The translations under genes were made by a program, and so were the position numbers. 46,261 nt of DNA from assembly GCA_020161795.1 (NCBI GenBank), contig JAIUOR010000004.1:1-46261 (forward strand), read 5' to 3'. The DNA is from Actinomycetota bacterium (GTDB lineage: Bacteria > Actinomycetota > Actinomycetes > Propionibacteriales > Propionibacteriaceae). This document shows, in pieces, positions 32,152 through 41,371 of this stretch. The notes beneath the pieces are model-generated. The model was not told the origin of the DNA and did not search any database. It was given only the letters and a program-made list of their open reading frames with translations. Each line of letters begins with the position of its first letter. Position 1 is the stretch's first letter.

Positions 32152-32905
32152 GCGCCGCCACCACCGCCAGGACCGTCACGGCCGTCTCCACCAGCGCTCC
32201 GAGCACATCCCCGCTGATGCCGCCGAACCGCCGGACGCATCGCGCCAGCAGCAGCTGACAGCAGCCGACCGTCGCCGCCGCGGCCAGCAGCCCCTGCCAC
32301 CAGGGCTGCCCGGCCAGACCACCGGTCGCCGCCAGCAACGCAGCCATTCCAGCCCAGAGCGCTAGGCCTGCCAGGCGCGGCACGGTGGAGGCGAAGAGCG
32401 CGCCCAGGCCGTCCGGGCGCGCCGCCGGGATGTCAGTGGCGCAACCCAGCGCCAGCACCGCGCGGGCGGCCATCAGCAGCGCGGCCACCTGCAGCCACCC
32501 CCAGGGCCGGGCGACCAGCACGCCGAAGACCGCGGCCTGGGTGAAAATCACAAGCACCAGCGCCACGACCCCCATCGGGCCGATGTCGCCCCGCCGCATC
32601 ACCTGCAGCGCCCGGTCGCCGGCCGCGCCCGAGCCCAGCCCGTCGACGGTGTCGGCCAGGCCGTCGAGGTGCATGGCGCGGGTGCCCCACGCGACGGCGC
32701 CGACGACCGTCGCGCCGGACACCAGGTCGGGCAACCCCAGCAGGTGGGCCGACCATCCCAGCACCGCGGCCAGCAGCGCCATCGGCGCCACGGCCAGCCA
32801 GCCCAGCAGCATCGCGGACCGGGCCAGCCGCGGCGTGATCTCCTCGGTGGCCCGGACCGGAAGGGTGGTGAGGAAACCGGCCGCGAGCCGGAGGCCTGCG
32901 ATCAC
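32138..32905 (-). CDS. cobS: Adenosylcobinamide-GDP ribazoletransferase
   Basis: CobS joins adenosylcobinamide-GDP with alpha-ribazole to give adenosylcobalamin. The 255-residue integral membrane protein has several hydrophobic segments and the diagnostic MHLDGLADTVDGLGSGAAGDRALQVMRRGDIGPMGV region, which holds the catalytic Asp-rich loop, then RALQVMRRGD and a C-terminal FGGISGDVLGALVETAVTVLAVV. The start is a GTG at 32905, directly before IAGLRLAAGFLTTLPV, which is where the family begins. It is convergent with cobU, as two separate transcription units that overlap by 14 bp at their 3' ends. Confidence 0.95.
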   Translation of the reverse strand: MIAGLRLAAGFLTTLPVRATEEITPRLARSAMLLGWLAVAPMALLAAVLGWSAHLLGLPDLVSGATVVGAVAWGTRAMHLDGLADTVDGLGSGAAGDRALQVMRRGDIGPMGVVALVLVIFTQAAVFGVLVARPWGWLQVAALLMAARAVLALGCATDIPAARPDGLGALFASTVPRLAGLALWAGMAALLAATGGLAGQPWWQGLLAAAATVGCCQLLLARCVRRFGGISGDVLGALVETAVTVLAVVAALSLS

Positions 32906-33001
32906 GATCGCGCCACTCTGCGCTGTCGCAGGCCCATCACATCACTCCGTTCCGCGGTGCCCTGGCCGGCCTCGACCAGCCGGGGCGCCGCCGGATCAGT
33001 T

Positions 33002-33184
33002 CTACTTCTCGACCTCGACGACCTCGGCGCCGGGAGCGTTCTTCTTGATCGACTCGATGCCGTTGAGCGCGTTCGCCTTCGACGCGTAGCCCTGGCTGGT
33101 GGCGATCACCTGGCCGTTGCTGGCCTTCAGGTTGAATCGCCAGTCGCCGCCCTTGTCGACCCAGAGTTCAAAGGTGCCCGCCAT
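33002..33184 (-). CDS. YegP/DUF1508-family small protein
   Basis: The 60-residue protein consists of one YegP repeat: FELWVDKGGDWRFNLKASNGQVIATSQGYASKANALNGIESIKKNAPGAEVVEV. E. coli YegP has two such repeats; single-repeat proteins are common in actinobacteria. The function is unknown. AAAGGAA precedes the ATG at 33184. It is divergent from dps across about 200 bp in which I see no further gene. Confidence 0.93.
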   Translation of the reverse strand: MAGTFELWVDKGGDWRFNLKASNGQVIATSQGYASKANALNGIESIKKNAPGAEVVEVEK

Positions 33185-33390
33185 AGCTCGTTCCTTTCGG
33201 TTGTGTGTCGGCCCTCGGCTCGACGCACCAACGCTAGCGGGTACGGCACGCCAGGTGAATGTCGGCCCGCCGACGTCGATCGCCAGTTCGCCCGTCCGGC
33301 TGTCAGCCGGAGGGCATAGCATGAAGGGATACCGAAGCGGACGGCATCGCCCGATGCTCCCGCGTTGTCGAACCGAAGGAGTCGCCCGTC

Positions 33391-33900
33391 ATGGCCACCG
33401 CTAAGTCGAAGTACACCGTTCCGGGTCTCGATAAGGGCACCAGCGAGAAGGTCATCGAGATCCTGCAGGGTCGTCTGGCCGCCTACAACGACCTCCAGCT
33501 GACCCTCAAGCACGTCCACTGGAACGTCGTGGGCCCCAACTTCATCAGCGTCCACGAGATGATCGACCCGCAGGTGGACCAGGTTCGGCTCTACGCCGAC
33601 GAGGCGGCCGAGCGCATCGCGGCCCTGGGCGGCGCCCCGCTGGGCACCGTCGGCTCGATCGTCGCCGCTCGGACCCTGCCGGAGTACTCGCTCACCCGCA
33701 ACACCGCGATGGCGCACCTGGCGGCCCTGGACGAGGTCTACACCAAGCTCATCTCCGACAACCGCGAGGTCTTCGAAGCGCTGGAGGACGATCTGGTCAG
33801 CCAGGATCTGCTGATCAGCGCCACTGGCGAGCTGGAGAAGTTCCAGTGGTTCATCCGCGCCCATCTGGAGAACGTCGGCGGCCAGATCCCGACCCACTGA
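33391..33900 (+). CDS. dps: Dps/ferritin-like DNA-protection protein
   Basis: The 169-residue protein forms a 12-subunit shell that oxidises and stores iron and protects DNA under starvation or oxidative stress. The ferroxidase residues fit: His43 (KHVHWNVVGPNF), His55, Asp70 and Glu74 (LYADEAAERI), the same spacing as in mycobacterial Dps. The N-terminal tail is short with a few lysines, and the C-terminus ends LENVGGQIPTH. GAAGGAG precedes the ATG at 33391 with a 9-nt spacer. Confidence 0.95.
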   Translation: MATAKSKYTVPGLDKGTSEKVIEILQGRLAAYNDLQLTLKHVHWNVVGPNFISVHEMIDPQVDQVRLYADEAAERIAALGGAPLGTVGSIVAARTLPEYSLTRNTAMAHLAALDEVYTKLISDNREVFEALEDDLVSQDLLISATGELEKFQWFIRAHLENVGGQIPTH

Positions 33901-33913
33901 CCCACCGGACGAT

Positions 33914-33945
33914 GAGGGCCGGCCTTCCTCGTGGGGCCAGCCCTC
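33914..33945 (+). terminator. Hairpin after dps
   Basis: GAGGGCCGGCC (33914-33924) pairs with GGCCAGCCCTC (33935-33945) with one mismatch, 13 bp after the dps stop. It could also terminate the opposing small membrane protein gene, whose stop is 13 bp further on. Confidence 0.6.
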
Positions 33946-33958
33946 GGCGTCCACGTGA

Positions 33959-34303
33959 CTAGGAGGCGGGCGTCCAGCCGGTGACCGTCGGGTTGTGGCC
34001 TTCCTGATCGGCCGCGCATTCCCACTGGTACGCCACGGACGTGACGCCGTCGACCGTCTGGCGAACCTCGCCGGCCACGAACCAACCGGCCGAATCCTCA
34101 CGGACGAGGGTGTGCACGGCTGCCATCGAGGCATCCGCGGCCTTCGCACGGGCGGCCGCCTCGCAGCCTTCGGTCGCCCGGTCGGCGGGAGTCGCGGTGA
34201 GCAGGCCCCAGGCGCCGGACCCCAGGAACCAGAGCCCCAGCCCCACCGCGACCACCCTGAGGATCTTCCGGTTCCGTTCCGGATCCGGTGGCTGTGCTTG
34301 CAT
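33959..34303 (-). CDS. Small single-pass membrane protein of unknown function
   Basis: The 114-residue protein has a short polar N-terminus (MQAQPPDPERNRKI), one transmembrane helix (LRVVAVGLGLWFLGSGAWGLLTA, about 16-38) and an external domain with two cysteines (TEGCEAAARAK, YQWECAADQEG). The external part is predicted alpha/beta and has an SnoaL/Mce-associated-like look (AVHTLVREDSAGWFVAGEVRQTVDGV), but I would not assign a family. The ATG at 34303 is chosen because GAGGGG lies 8 nt upstream; a GTG at 34312 lacks that spacing. Confidence 0.75.
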   Translation of the reverse strand: MQAQPPDPERNRKILRVVAVGLGLWFLGSGAWGLLTATPADRATEGCEAAARAKAADASMAAVHTLVREDSAGWFVAGEVRQTVDGVTSVAYQWECAADQEGHNPTVTGWTPAS

Positions 34304-34394
34304 GGCGGGCACCCCTCGTTCTGTGCGGACCTTCCGGCACGCTGACCATTCTTCCCGATCCCGCGCCCGGACGCGGCGTCACCACGCACCAGAA

Positions 34395-34434
34395 AACGGC
34401 GGTGCCGCCGGGTCGCCCCGGCGGCACCGCCGTT
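34395..34434 (-). terminator. Intrinsic terminator of glpK
   Basis: A perfect 18-bp stem (34395-34412 with 34417-34434) and a TCGC loop, followed on the minus strand by TTTTCT, lies 13 bp after the glpK stop codon. This is the clearest intrinsic terminator in the window. Confidence 0.88.
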
Positions 34435-34446
34435 CTACCGAAGGAT

Positions 34447-35964
34447 CTACTCCTTCACGTCGTCGTCGACCCAGTCGAAGGTCTTGGTGACGGCCTTCTT
34501 CCAGTTGCGGTACAGGCGAGCGCGCTCGTCCTGCTCGTCCGACGGCTCCCAGCGCTTGTCCTCGGCCCAGTTGTCGATGACATCCTGCTCACCGTTCCAG
34601 TAGCCGGTCGCGATGCCGGCCGCGTAGGCGGCGCCCAGCGCGGTGGTCTCGGCGACCACCGGACGCACCACCGGCACGCCCACCTGATCGGCCTGGAACT
34701 GCATCAGGGTGTCGTTGGCGGTCATGCCACCGTCGACCTTGAGCTCGGCCAGCTTCACACCGGAGTCGGCTTCCATGGCGTCCAGCACCTCGCGGGTCTG
34801 GTAGGCGGTGGCCTCCAGCACGGCGCGGGCGATGTGGCCACGGTTGACGTAGCGGGTGAGACCGACGATCGCACCACGGGCATCGGCCCGCCAGTACGGT
34901 GCGAACAGGCCGGAGAACGCCGGCACGAAGTAAGCTCCGCCGTTGTCCTCCACGGAGGCGGCGAGCTCTTCGATCTCAGGCGCCGAGGAGAACATCTTCA
35001 GGTTGTCGCGCAGCCACTGAACCAGCGAACCGGTGACCGCGATCGAACCCTCCAGGGCGTAGATCGGCTTGCTGTCGCCGATCTTGTAGCACACGGTGGT
35101 GAGCAGGCCGTTCTTCGAGGGGACGATCTCCTCACCGGTGTTCATGATCATGAAGCAGCCGGTGCCGTAGGTGTTCTTCGCCATGCCGGGCTCGAAGCAG
35201 GCCTGGCCGAAGGTGGCCGCCTGCTGGTCGCCCAGGTCGCCGGCGATCGGGACGCCGGGCAGCAGGCCCTCCTGCCGTCCGTGGCCGTAGACCTCTGCCG
35301 AGGACTTGATGGCGGGCAGCATGCTCAGCGGAATGCCCATGTCGGCGGCGATCTCCGCGTCCCAATCCAGGGTGTTCAGATCCATCAGCATGGTGCGGGA
35401 AGCGTTGGTCACGTCGGTGACATGCACGCCGCCGTTCACCCCGCCGGTGAGGTTCCAGATGACCCAGGTGTCCATGTTGCCGAAGAGCAGCTTGCCGGCG
35501 TCGGCGGCCTCACGGGCGCCCTCGACGTTGTCGAGAACCCACTTGACCTTCGGGCCGGAGAAGTAGGTCGCCAGGGGCAGGCCGACGCGGGCCTTGTACT
35601 TGTCCTGGTCACCGCCGCCGAGTTCCTCGACGATCTTTCCGGTGCGGGTGTCCTGCCAGACGATGGCGTTGTAGACCGGCTCGCCCGTCTCCTTGTTCCA
35701 CACCACCGTGGTCTCGCGCTGGTTGGTCACACCGACGGCGTGGATGTCGTCATGGTTGAGGTTCCCCTTGGCCAGCGCCTCGGCCACGACCTCGCGCACG
35801 GCATCCCACACCTCGATCGGGTTGTGCTCCACCCAGCCCGCCCTCGGGAAGATCTGCTCGTGTTCCTTCTGGCCCACGGAGACGATCTGGCCGGAGTGGT
35901 TGAAGACGATGGCACGCGAGGACGTCGTCCCCTGGTCGATCGCCAAGATGTACTTGTCAGACAT
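34447..35964 (-). CDS. glpK: Glycerol kinase
   Basis: GlpK phosphorylates glycerol with ATP, trapping it as glycerol 3-phosphate for GlpABC. The 505-residue product has the FGGY-kinase start [21 protein letters not shown], the substrate motif [17 protein letters not shown], the [11 protein letters not shown] loop and the C-terminal [25 protein letters not shown]. The ATG at 35964 follows GGAAGGAA. It lies downstream of glpF on the same strand, separated by a hairpin, so the two may be co-transcribed with reduced read-through. Confidence 0.98.
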   Translation of the reverse strand: MSDKYILAIDQGTTSSRAIVFNHSGQIVSVGQKEHEQIFPRAGWVEHNPIEVWDAVREVVAEALAKGNLNHDDIHAVGVTNQRETTVVWNKETGEPVYNAIVWQDTRTGKIVEELGGGDQDKYKARVGLPLATYFSGPKVKWVLDNVEGAREAADAGKLLFGNMDTWVIWNLTGGVNGGVHVTDVTNASRTMLMDLNTLDWDAEIAADMGIPLSMLPAIKSSAEVYGHGRQEGLLPGVPIAGDLGDQQAATFGQACFEPGMAKNTYGTGCFMIMNTGEEIVPSKNGLLTTVCYKIGDSKPIYALEGSIAVTGSLVQWLRDNLKMFSSAPEIEELAASVEDNGGAYFVPAFSGLFAPYWRADARGAIVGLTRYVNRGHIARAVLEATAYQTREVLDAMEADSGVKLAELKVDGGMTANDTLMQFQADQVGVPVVRPVVAETTALGAAYAAGIATGYWNGEQDVIDNWAEDKRWEPSDEQDERARLYRNWKKAVTKTFDWVDDDVKE

Positions 35965-36049
35965 TCAGATTTTCCTTCCACGACACTGTGACTAGCGGTG
36001 TTGGTGAGTAACGCGTCGGGACCGCCGGCCCAGGCGCTGCCTTGGGGGT

Positions 36050-36080
36050 GGGTGCGGGACGACTCCGCCGTCCCGCACCC
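36050..36080 (-). terminator. Perfect hairpin between glpF and glpK
   Basis: GGGTGCGGGACG (36050-36061) and CGTCCCGCACCC (36069-36080) form a perfect 12-bp stem with a 7-nt loop. There is no T-run on the minus strand, so partial termination or mRNA stabilisation is as likely as full termination. Confidence 0.55.
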
Positions 36081-36093
36081 GGATTGCTACCTA

Positions 36094-36840
36094 TCAGAGA
36101 CCCGGCAGCAGAACGCCAGCCAGCACGCCGGCGAGCACGCCGCCGATGATCGGGCCGACGACCGGAACCCAGGAGTAGCTCCAGTTGGAGTCACCCTTGT
36201 TGGGGATCGGGAGCACGGCATGCGCGATGCGCGGGCCGAGGTCACGAGCCGGGTTGATGGCGTAGCCGGTCGGGCCGCCGAGGGAGGCGCCGATACCGAC
36301 GATCAGCAGCGCCACCGGAAGCGCACCGAGCCAGCCGATGCCGTCCGTGGTGCCGGTGAAGTAGCCCAGAGCGATCACGAAGAGCACCAGCACGAAGGTG
36401 CCGATGGCCTCGGTGACGACGTTCCAGCCATTGCTGCGGATCTCGGGGCCGGTGGAGAACACACCCAGCTTGAAGCCATCGGGCTGTTCGGCATCGAACT
36501 GCTTCTTGTAGGCCAGCCAGCACAGCACAGCACCCAGGAAGGCGCCGATGAACTGCGCGACGATGTAGATCGCCACGCCGCCCCAATCGACGGCCTGACC
36601 GATGGCGAGGTTACGAGCAGCCAACCCGAGCGTGACGGCCGGGTTGAGGTGTCCGCCGGACTGGTAGGCGACCACAACGCCGGTGAAGACTGCCAAACCC
36701 CAGCCCCAGTTCACCATCAGGAAACCAGTGCCCTTGCCCTTGTTTCCATTGAGGATGTTGTTGGCGACCACGCCACCACCGAGGAGGAGCAGCATCATGG
36801 TGCCGACTACCTCGGATACGAAGATGGTTCCGTAGTCCAC
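36094..36840 (-). CDS. glpF: Glycerol facilitator, aquaglyceroporin
   Basis: The 248-residue MIP-family channel has both NPA boxes: HLNPAVTLG (66-68) and YAINPARDLGPR (196-198) with Arg199 and the aquaglyceroporin Asp200. Six helices and the long loops of GlpF are present. The channel lets glycerol cross the membrane by facilitated diffusion. The start is a GTG at 36840, with a GGAAAGTGAG stretch upstream and a good promoter at 36885-36913. It is the first gene of the minus-strand glycerol unit. Confidence 0.96.
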   Translation of the reverse strand: MDYGTIFVSEVVGTMMLLLLGGGVVANNILNGNKGKGTGFLMVNWGWGLAVFTGVVVAYQSGGHLNPAVTLGLAARNLAIGQAVDWGGVAIYIVAQFIGAFLGAVLCWLAYKKQFDAEQPDGFKLGVFSTGPEIRSNGWNVVTEAIGTFVLVLFVIALGYFTGTTDGIGWLGALPVALLIVGIGASLGGPTGYAINPARDLGPRIAHAVLPIPNKGDSNWSYSWVPVVGPIIGGVLAGVLAGVLLPGL

Positions 36841-36860
36841 GATTGCTCACTTTCCGACAC

Positions 36861-36875
36861 CTGACCTGGTGTCAG
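36861..36875 (-). promoter_or_regulatory. Dyad CTGAC-N5-GTCAG just downstream of the glpF start point
   Basis: CTGAC (36861-36865) and GTCAG (36871-36875) lie a few bases downstream of the predicted transcription start, a placement used by repressors. It is a candidate operator for a glycerol regulator; nothing in the sequence identifies the protein. Confidence 0.4.
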
Positions 36876-36884
36876 TTAGGGCGT

Positions 36885-36913
36885 CTATTACGACGCGATT
36901 GTTGTCTTTTCAA
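36885..36913 (-). promoter_or_regulatory. Sigma70-type promoter of glpF
   Basis: On the minus strand TTGAAA (36908-36913) and TAATAG (36885-36890) are separated by exactly 17 bp. The remainder of the divergent region, 36914-37258, contains no gene and no repeat that I can support. Confidence 0.7.
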
Positions 36914-37258
36914 CACGTGAGTCGGGATACCGACCGCCGACGGCTATCCGCGAGCCCGCGCGATGGGCGGGGTTCGCAGCCGACGACGGAGACGACCGGG
37001 GAGGCAGGCCCCGGACCTACAGCGCCTCGGGTTGGGCACCGGGGCCGGACGCGACGATCCGCCCGCCGCGGCCCGGCGGCATGAGCGGAGTACCGGCCCA
37101 AGGCCGAACGGAGGGACCGTCACCGACGTAAGGCAGAACTCCCGCGTGCGCCTGCACAGCAACCGCCGGGCTCATAGGACTCCTTCGTACGACGAACCAT
37201 CCGGAAAGGTCGAGACGGCAACACTCCTTGTGTCGCTCCCCTTCAGGTCACATCTTGC

Positions 37259-37295
37259 TAACGAATGAACGAATGCGCTAGACCTGTGAACGAAC
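37259..37295 (+). promoter_or_regulatory. Repeated ACGAA motifs upstream of the regulator gene
   Basis: ACGAA occurs at 37261-37265, 37269-37273 and 37290-37294; two of these are TGAACGAA, 21 bp apart and therefore on one DNA face. They lie 22-58 bp upstream of the regulator start, suitable for an autoregulatory operator. Confidence 0.4.
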
Positions 37296-37316
37296 GTGCA
37301 GCGAGAGGGTGAGGGC

Positions 37317-38273
37317 ATGAACGACCGGTACGAGGACATGTACCAGGCCGCGGCGCGCTACTACATCCAGGGCGAGACGATGGAGTCCATCGCGCGCGCC
37401 CTGCAGCTCTCGCGATCGTCGGTGTCGCGGCTGCTCAAGGAGGCCCGGGACTCCGGATTGGTGCGGATCAGCCTCGCCGACCACATCGGCTCCCAATCCC
37501 CGCTGGCGGCCAAACTGGCCAACACCTTCGGCGTGAAGGTGCACCTGGTTCCGGTTCGCGACAGCGCCAACGAGAACCTCCGTTTCGACCAGGTGGCGAA
37601 GCTGGCCGGACGGATCGTGACCGAGGCGGTGGGCGATCACCAGCTGATCGGAGCAGCCTGGGGTGTCACCCTGGCGCACCTCTCACGCCACCTCGGACGA
37701 CGGCCGCTGGTCGGCTCCACCATCGTCCAGATGAACGGCGGAGCGAACCAGCGCAGCTCCGGCATCCCGTACATCGGCGAGATACTGCAGACCATCGGCG
37801 ACGCCTTCGACTCGCGCGTGGTGCTCTTCCCCGTGCCGGCCTTCTTCGACTACGCCGCCACCAAGGACGCCATGTGGCGCGAACGCTCCGTGCAGAACGT
37901 GCTGCGCCTGCACGCCAAGCTCGATCTGGCGGTCTTCGGCGTCGGTTCCTTCCAAGGGGTGGTTCCCTCCCACGTCTATTCGGCCGGCTACATGGACGCC
38001 AGCGACATGCAGCGGCTGGCCGCCGACGGCGTCGTGGGGGACGTCTGCACCGTCCTGCTGCGCGAGGACGGCTCGTACGCCGACATCGAGTACAACGCGC
38101 GGGCCACCGGGCTGACCCCGGCCGAGTTGCAGAACGTGCCACGCCGGATCTGCGTGGTGGCCGACCCCTCCCGGGCCCCGGCCGTGATCGGTGCCCTGCG
38201 AGCCGGCACCGCCACCGACCTGGTGATCGACGAGGGCACGGCGCGCGCGATCGAGGAGCGCGTCCGGCTCTGA
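37317..38273 (+). CDS. SorC/DeoR-type sugar-binding transcriptional regulator
   Basis: The 318-residue regulator has an N-terminal HTH (AARYYIQGETMESIARALQLSRSSVSRLLKEARDSGLVRISL, about 10-55), then a SorC-family effector domain (about 70-318) resembling phosphosugar-binding proteins (GAAWGVTLAHLSRHLG, STIVQMNGG, VFGVGSFQG, DVCTVLLREDGSYAD). Its location between glpF/glpK and glpABC, divergent from the first, argues that it controls glycerol use, perhaps sensing glycerol 3-phosphate or dihydroxyacetone phosphate. That role is inferred. GAGAGGGTGAGGG precedes the ATG at 37317. Confidence 0.92.
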   Translation: MNDRYEDMYQAAARYYIQGETMESIARALQLSRSSVSRLLKEARDSGLVRISLADHIGSQSPLAAKLANTFGVKVHLVPVRDSANENLRFDQVAKLAGRIVTEAVGDHQLIGAAWGVTLAHLSRHLGRRPLVGSTIVQMNGGANQRSSGIPYIGEILQTIGDAFDSRVVLFPVPAFFDYAATKDAMWRERSVQNVLRLHAKLDLAVFGVGSFQGVVPSHVYSAGYMDASDMQRLAADGVVGDVCTVLLREDGSYADIEYNARATGLTPAELQNVPRRICVVADPSRAPAVIGALRAGTATDLVIDEGTARAIEERVRL

Positions 38274-38462
38274 GCCGCAGCTCCACCGCGGCCCGATTCC
38301 GCCTGGTCACCGCGTTTTCCCACACCACTGGGGCACACGTGCACGTCTGCACGATGTTCGCGGCGTCAGTGGCCGGTTGCAGCCGGCTGTCCTAGTCTGG
38401 CGCTGAGGGCACCTCGAAGAGGAGTCCCGGACGGAGTTGTCCAGGCTCGGATCGGAGGTTTC

Positions 38463-40040
38463 GTGCGCAAGTTGGCTGTCGATGTCGTCGTCATCGGAGG
38501 CGGCTCAACCGGCGTCGGAGTGGTGCGCGACGTGGCGATGCGCGGTTATTCCGCGGTGCTGCTCGAACGCGCCGATCTCGCCCAGGGCACCTCGGGACGG
38601 TTCCACGGGTTGCTGCACTCCGGCGGACGCTACGTGGTGAGCGACCCGGGCTCCGCGACGGAATGCGCCGAGGAGAACGTCATCGTCACCCGGATCCACG
38701 CCGACGCGGTGGAGCCCACGGGTGGCTACTTCGTGACCGCGCCCGGGGACGATCCCGAGTTCGCCGACAAGTTCTTGGCGGGCGCGGCCGCGACCGGCGT
38801 CCCTGCCCGGGAGATCAGCGTCGCCGAGGCACTGCGCAACGAACCGCGGTTGAACCCGGGCATCCTGCGCGCGGTCGAGGTGCAGGACGGCACCGTCGAC
38901 GGCTGGCAGATGACCTGGGGCGCCGCCCGCTCGGCCATGGAGTACGGCGCGAAGGTGCTGACCTACCACAAGGTCACCAAGATCGACCGGGCGGACGGGC
39001 GGGTCTCCGCCGTCCACTGCGTCGACCTGAAGGACGGCGAGGACGTCCGGATCGAGTGCACCTTCGTGCTGAACTGCGCCGGCCCGTGGGCGGGCCAGGT
39101 GGCGGCGATGGCCGATTGCCATCCGGTCGACGTCATTCCGGGCCGCGGCATCATGATCGCGATGAACCACCGGCTGGTGAACCGGGTGATCAACCGGCTG
39201 ATCTACCCCGCCGACGGCGACATCCTCGTCCCGGTGCACACCGTCTCGATCATCGGCACCACCGATGTGAAGGTGGAGAACCCCGACGACCTGGCGATCG
39301 AGCCCGTCGAGGTGCAGGAGATGCTGGACGCCGGCGAGATTCTGATCCCCGGCTTCCGCAAGTCGCGGGCGCTGCACGCCTGGGCGGGCGCCCGTCCGCT
39401 GATCAAGGACAGCCGCGTCTCCTCCTCCGACACCCGGCATATGAGCCGCGGCATGGCGGTGATCGACCACCACGAGCGCGATGGCCTGGACGGCATGCTC
39501 ACCATCGGCGGCGGCAAGCTCACCACCTACCGGCTGATGGCCGAACACATCGTCGACGAGATGTGCCGCAAGCTCGGTGAGACCCGTGCCTGCCGCACCG
39601 CGTCCGAGATCGTCCCGGGTTCGGAGAACCAGAAGAACTACGTGGTCACCCACCGGTTGCACGACCGGGAGGAGGATCGGCTGGAAGACCAGATCATCTG
39701 CGAATGCGAGCTGATGAGCCGGCAGATGTTCGTGAAGGCCTGGGACGACCAGCCGCAGGCGACCTTCGACGACATCCGGCGCCAGCTGCGGCTGGGGATG
39801 GGCCCCTGCCAGGGCGGCTTCTGCTCGATGCGGGCCACCGGCGTCGCACTGGAGACCAAGCACATCGACATCGAGCGGGCGACCGGCCTGCTGCGGCTCT
39901 TCCTGAAGAACCGCTGGATCGGGTTGTGGCCGATCCTCTACGGCGACCAGGTGCGCCAGACGGCGCTGGACAACTGGATCTTCAACGGAACCCTCGACAT
40001 CGACCATCTGCCCGCGCCGGAAGAAGAGGTGAAGCTGTGA
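38463..40040 (+). CDS. glpA: Anaerobic glycerol-3-phosphate dehydrogenase subunit A
   Basis: GlpA is the FAD-bearing subunit that oxidises glycerol 3-phosphate to dihydroxyacetone phosphate and passes electrons through GlpB and GlpC to the quinone pool. The 525-residue protein starts with the dinucleotide fold VVVIGGGSTGVGVVRDVAMRG (8-28), carries substrate residues around GRFHGLLHSGGRYV, and ends in a BFD-like [2Fe-2S] domain with Cys413 and Cys415 (IICECE) and Cys449 and Cys454 (GPCQGGFC). The GTG at 38463 follows CGGAGG. Its stop overlaps the glpB GTG as GTGA. Confidence 0.97.
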   Translation: MRKLAVDVVVIGGGSTGVGVVRDVAMRGYSAVLLERADLAQGTSGRFHGLLHSGGRYVVSDPGSATECAEENVIVTRIHADAVEPTGGYFVTAPGDDPEFADKFLAGAAATGVPAREISVAEALRNEPRLNPGILRAVEVQDGTVDGWQMTWGAARSAMEYGAKVLTYHKVTKIDRADGRVSAVHCVDLKDGEDVRIECTFVLNCAGPWAGQVAAMADCHPVDVIPGRGIMIAMNHRLVNRVINRLIYPADGDILVPVHTVSIIGTTDVKVENPDDLAIEPVEVQEMLDAGEILIPGFRKSRALHAWAGARPLIKDSRVSSSDTRHMSRGMAVIDHHERDGLDGMLTIGGGKLTTYRLMAEHIVDEMCRKLGETRACRTASEIVPGSENQKNYVVTHRLHDREEDRLEDQIICECELMSRQMFVKAWDDQPQATFDDIRRQLRLGMGPCQGGFCSMRATGVALETKHIDIERATGLLRLFLKNRWIGLWPILYGDQVRQTALDNWIFNGTLDIDHLPAPEEEVKL

Positions 40041-41371
40041 ACACCCCACGACGTTCTTCTCCTCCGCTGCGCTCCTCCGAACAACGTCATGGGGACCCCG
40101 TTGCGAGCCGCGTCATCGTGATCGGTGCCGGTGTCGCCGGCCTCACCGCCGCGCTGCGCCTGGCCCGCGCCGGGCTGAACGTCACCCTGCTCACCAAGGG
40201 AGTCGGCGGTCTGCAGCTCTCGCAGGGGACGGTGGACGTGCTGGGCTACTCCCCCACCGACCCCGCCACCCGCGTCGCCAACCCCCTGGCGGCCGTCGCC
40301 GAACTGGCGGTCGCCGACCCGAAGCACCCGTACGCGGTGATCGGGGTGGACGCGGTCCGCACCGGCCTCGCCTTCCTGCACGAGGAATTGGGCGAACAGC
40401 TGCTGGTCGGCGACCCCGAGACCAACCAGCTGTTCCCGACGGCGGTCGGAGCCATCCGTCCCACCTGCCTGGCGCAGCCCTCCATGCTGGCCGGCATCTG
40501 CATGGACGGGGCCCGGTTCGCGATCGTCGGGCTGCGCCGGCTCAAGGACTTCCATGCCGAGCTCATCGCCGGCAACCTCGCCCGCACCCCGCTGCCCGAC
40601 GGCGGCCACGTCAGCGCCCGACACCTGACGATCGACGTGCCCGCCCGCCCCCGCGAGGTGGACTCCTCCGGCCTCACCTATGCCCGGGCCTTCGACGACC
40701 CCGAGTTCCGTGCCCGCTTCGCCGCCGAACTGCGTCCGGAGTTGCGTCCGGAGGAGACGGTCGGGCTGCCCGCCGTCCTCGGGCTGAAGGATCCGACCGC
40801 CTGGAGCCACCTGGCCGACCTGCTCGACCACCCGGTCTTCGAGATCCCGCTGCCACCGCCGTCGGTGCCCGGGATGCGGCTGAACAACGCGCTGATGGCC
40901 GCCGCCCGAGCAGCCGGGGTGCGGGTGATCAACGGCTCCTTCGTGGACACCCCGGTGCACTCCGGCGGACGGCTGGTCAGCGTGAACGTCGAGACGGCCG
41001 GTGCGCCGCGGACGATCACCGGTGACGTGTTCGTCCTGGCCACGGGCGGTTTCGAATCCGGCGCCCTGACGCTCGACTCCTACGGCGAGGTCACCGAGCG
41101 GGTCCTCGGCCTGCCGCTGGCCGGGCTGGACGCCGCACCGCTGCTCCACGGCGACTACTGGGGTGGCGAGCAGCCCCTGTTCCGGGTCGGGGTGGCGGTG
41201 GATCCGTCCATGCGGGTGACCAGCCCGGACGGGTCTGCCGTCCCCGACAATCTGTGGGCGGCGGGCGGCATCCTCGCCGGTGCCGTCCGATGGACCGAGA
41301 AGTCGGGTGAGGGCATCGCCGTGGGCAGCGCGGTGAAGGCCGCCGACGCGATCGTGGAGGAGTTGGCATGA
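40037..41371 (+). CDS. glpB: Anaerobic glycerol-3-phosphate dehydrogenase subunit B
   Basis: The 444-residue flavoprotein of GlpABC has its FAD-binding start at RVIVIGAGVAGLTAALRLARAGLNVTLLTKGVGG. It is preceded by an unusual ~23-residue extension, VNTPRRSSPPLRSSEQRHGD, encoded by a palindromic element that also occurs at the start of glpC. The conserved protein continues to FVLATGGFESG, LWAAGGILAG and a C-terminal GIAVGSAVKAADAIVEEL. The GTG at 40037 is chosen because it overlaps the glpA stop; no good ribosome site exists downstream of the element. Translational coupling to glpA is likely. Confidence 0.93.
   Translation: MNTPRRSSPPLRSSEQRHGDPVASRVIVIGAGVAGLTAALRLARAGLNVTLLTKGVGGLQLSQGTVDVLGYSPTDPATRVANPLAAVAELAVADPKHPYAVIGVDAVRTGLAFLHEELGEQLLVGDPETNQLFPTAVGAIRPTCLAQPSMLAGICMDGARFAIVGLRRLKDFHAELIAGNLARTPLPDGGHVSARHLTIDVPARPREVDSSGLTYARAFDDPEFRARFAAELRPELRPEETVGLPAVLGLKDPTAWSHLADLLDHPVFEIPLPPPSVPGMRLNNALMAAARAAGVRVINGSFVDTPVHSGGRLVSVNVETAGAPRTITGDVFVLATGGFESGALTLDSYGEVTERVLGLPLAGLDAAPLLHGDYWGGEQPLFRVGVAVDPSMRVTSPDGSAVPDNLWAAGGILAGAVRWTEKSGEGIAVGSAVKAADAIVEELA
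40044..40094 (+). repeat. In-frame palindromic element at the glpB start
   Basis: The 12-bp arms CCCCACGACGTT (40044-40055) and AACGTCATGGGG (40083-40094) pair at 11 of 12 positions around a 27-nt loop. The loop encodes SSPPLRSSE; the element is translated as part of GlpB. A related copy lies at 41375-41425. Confidence 0.8.
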
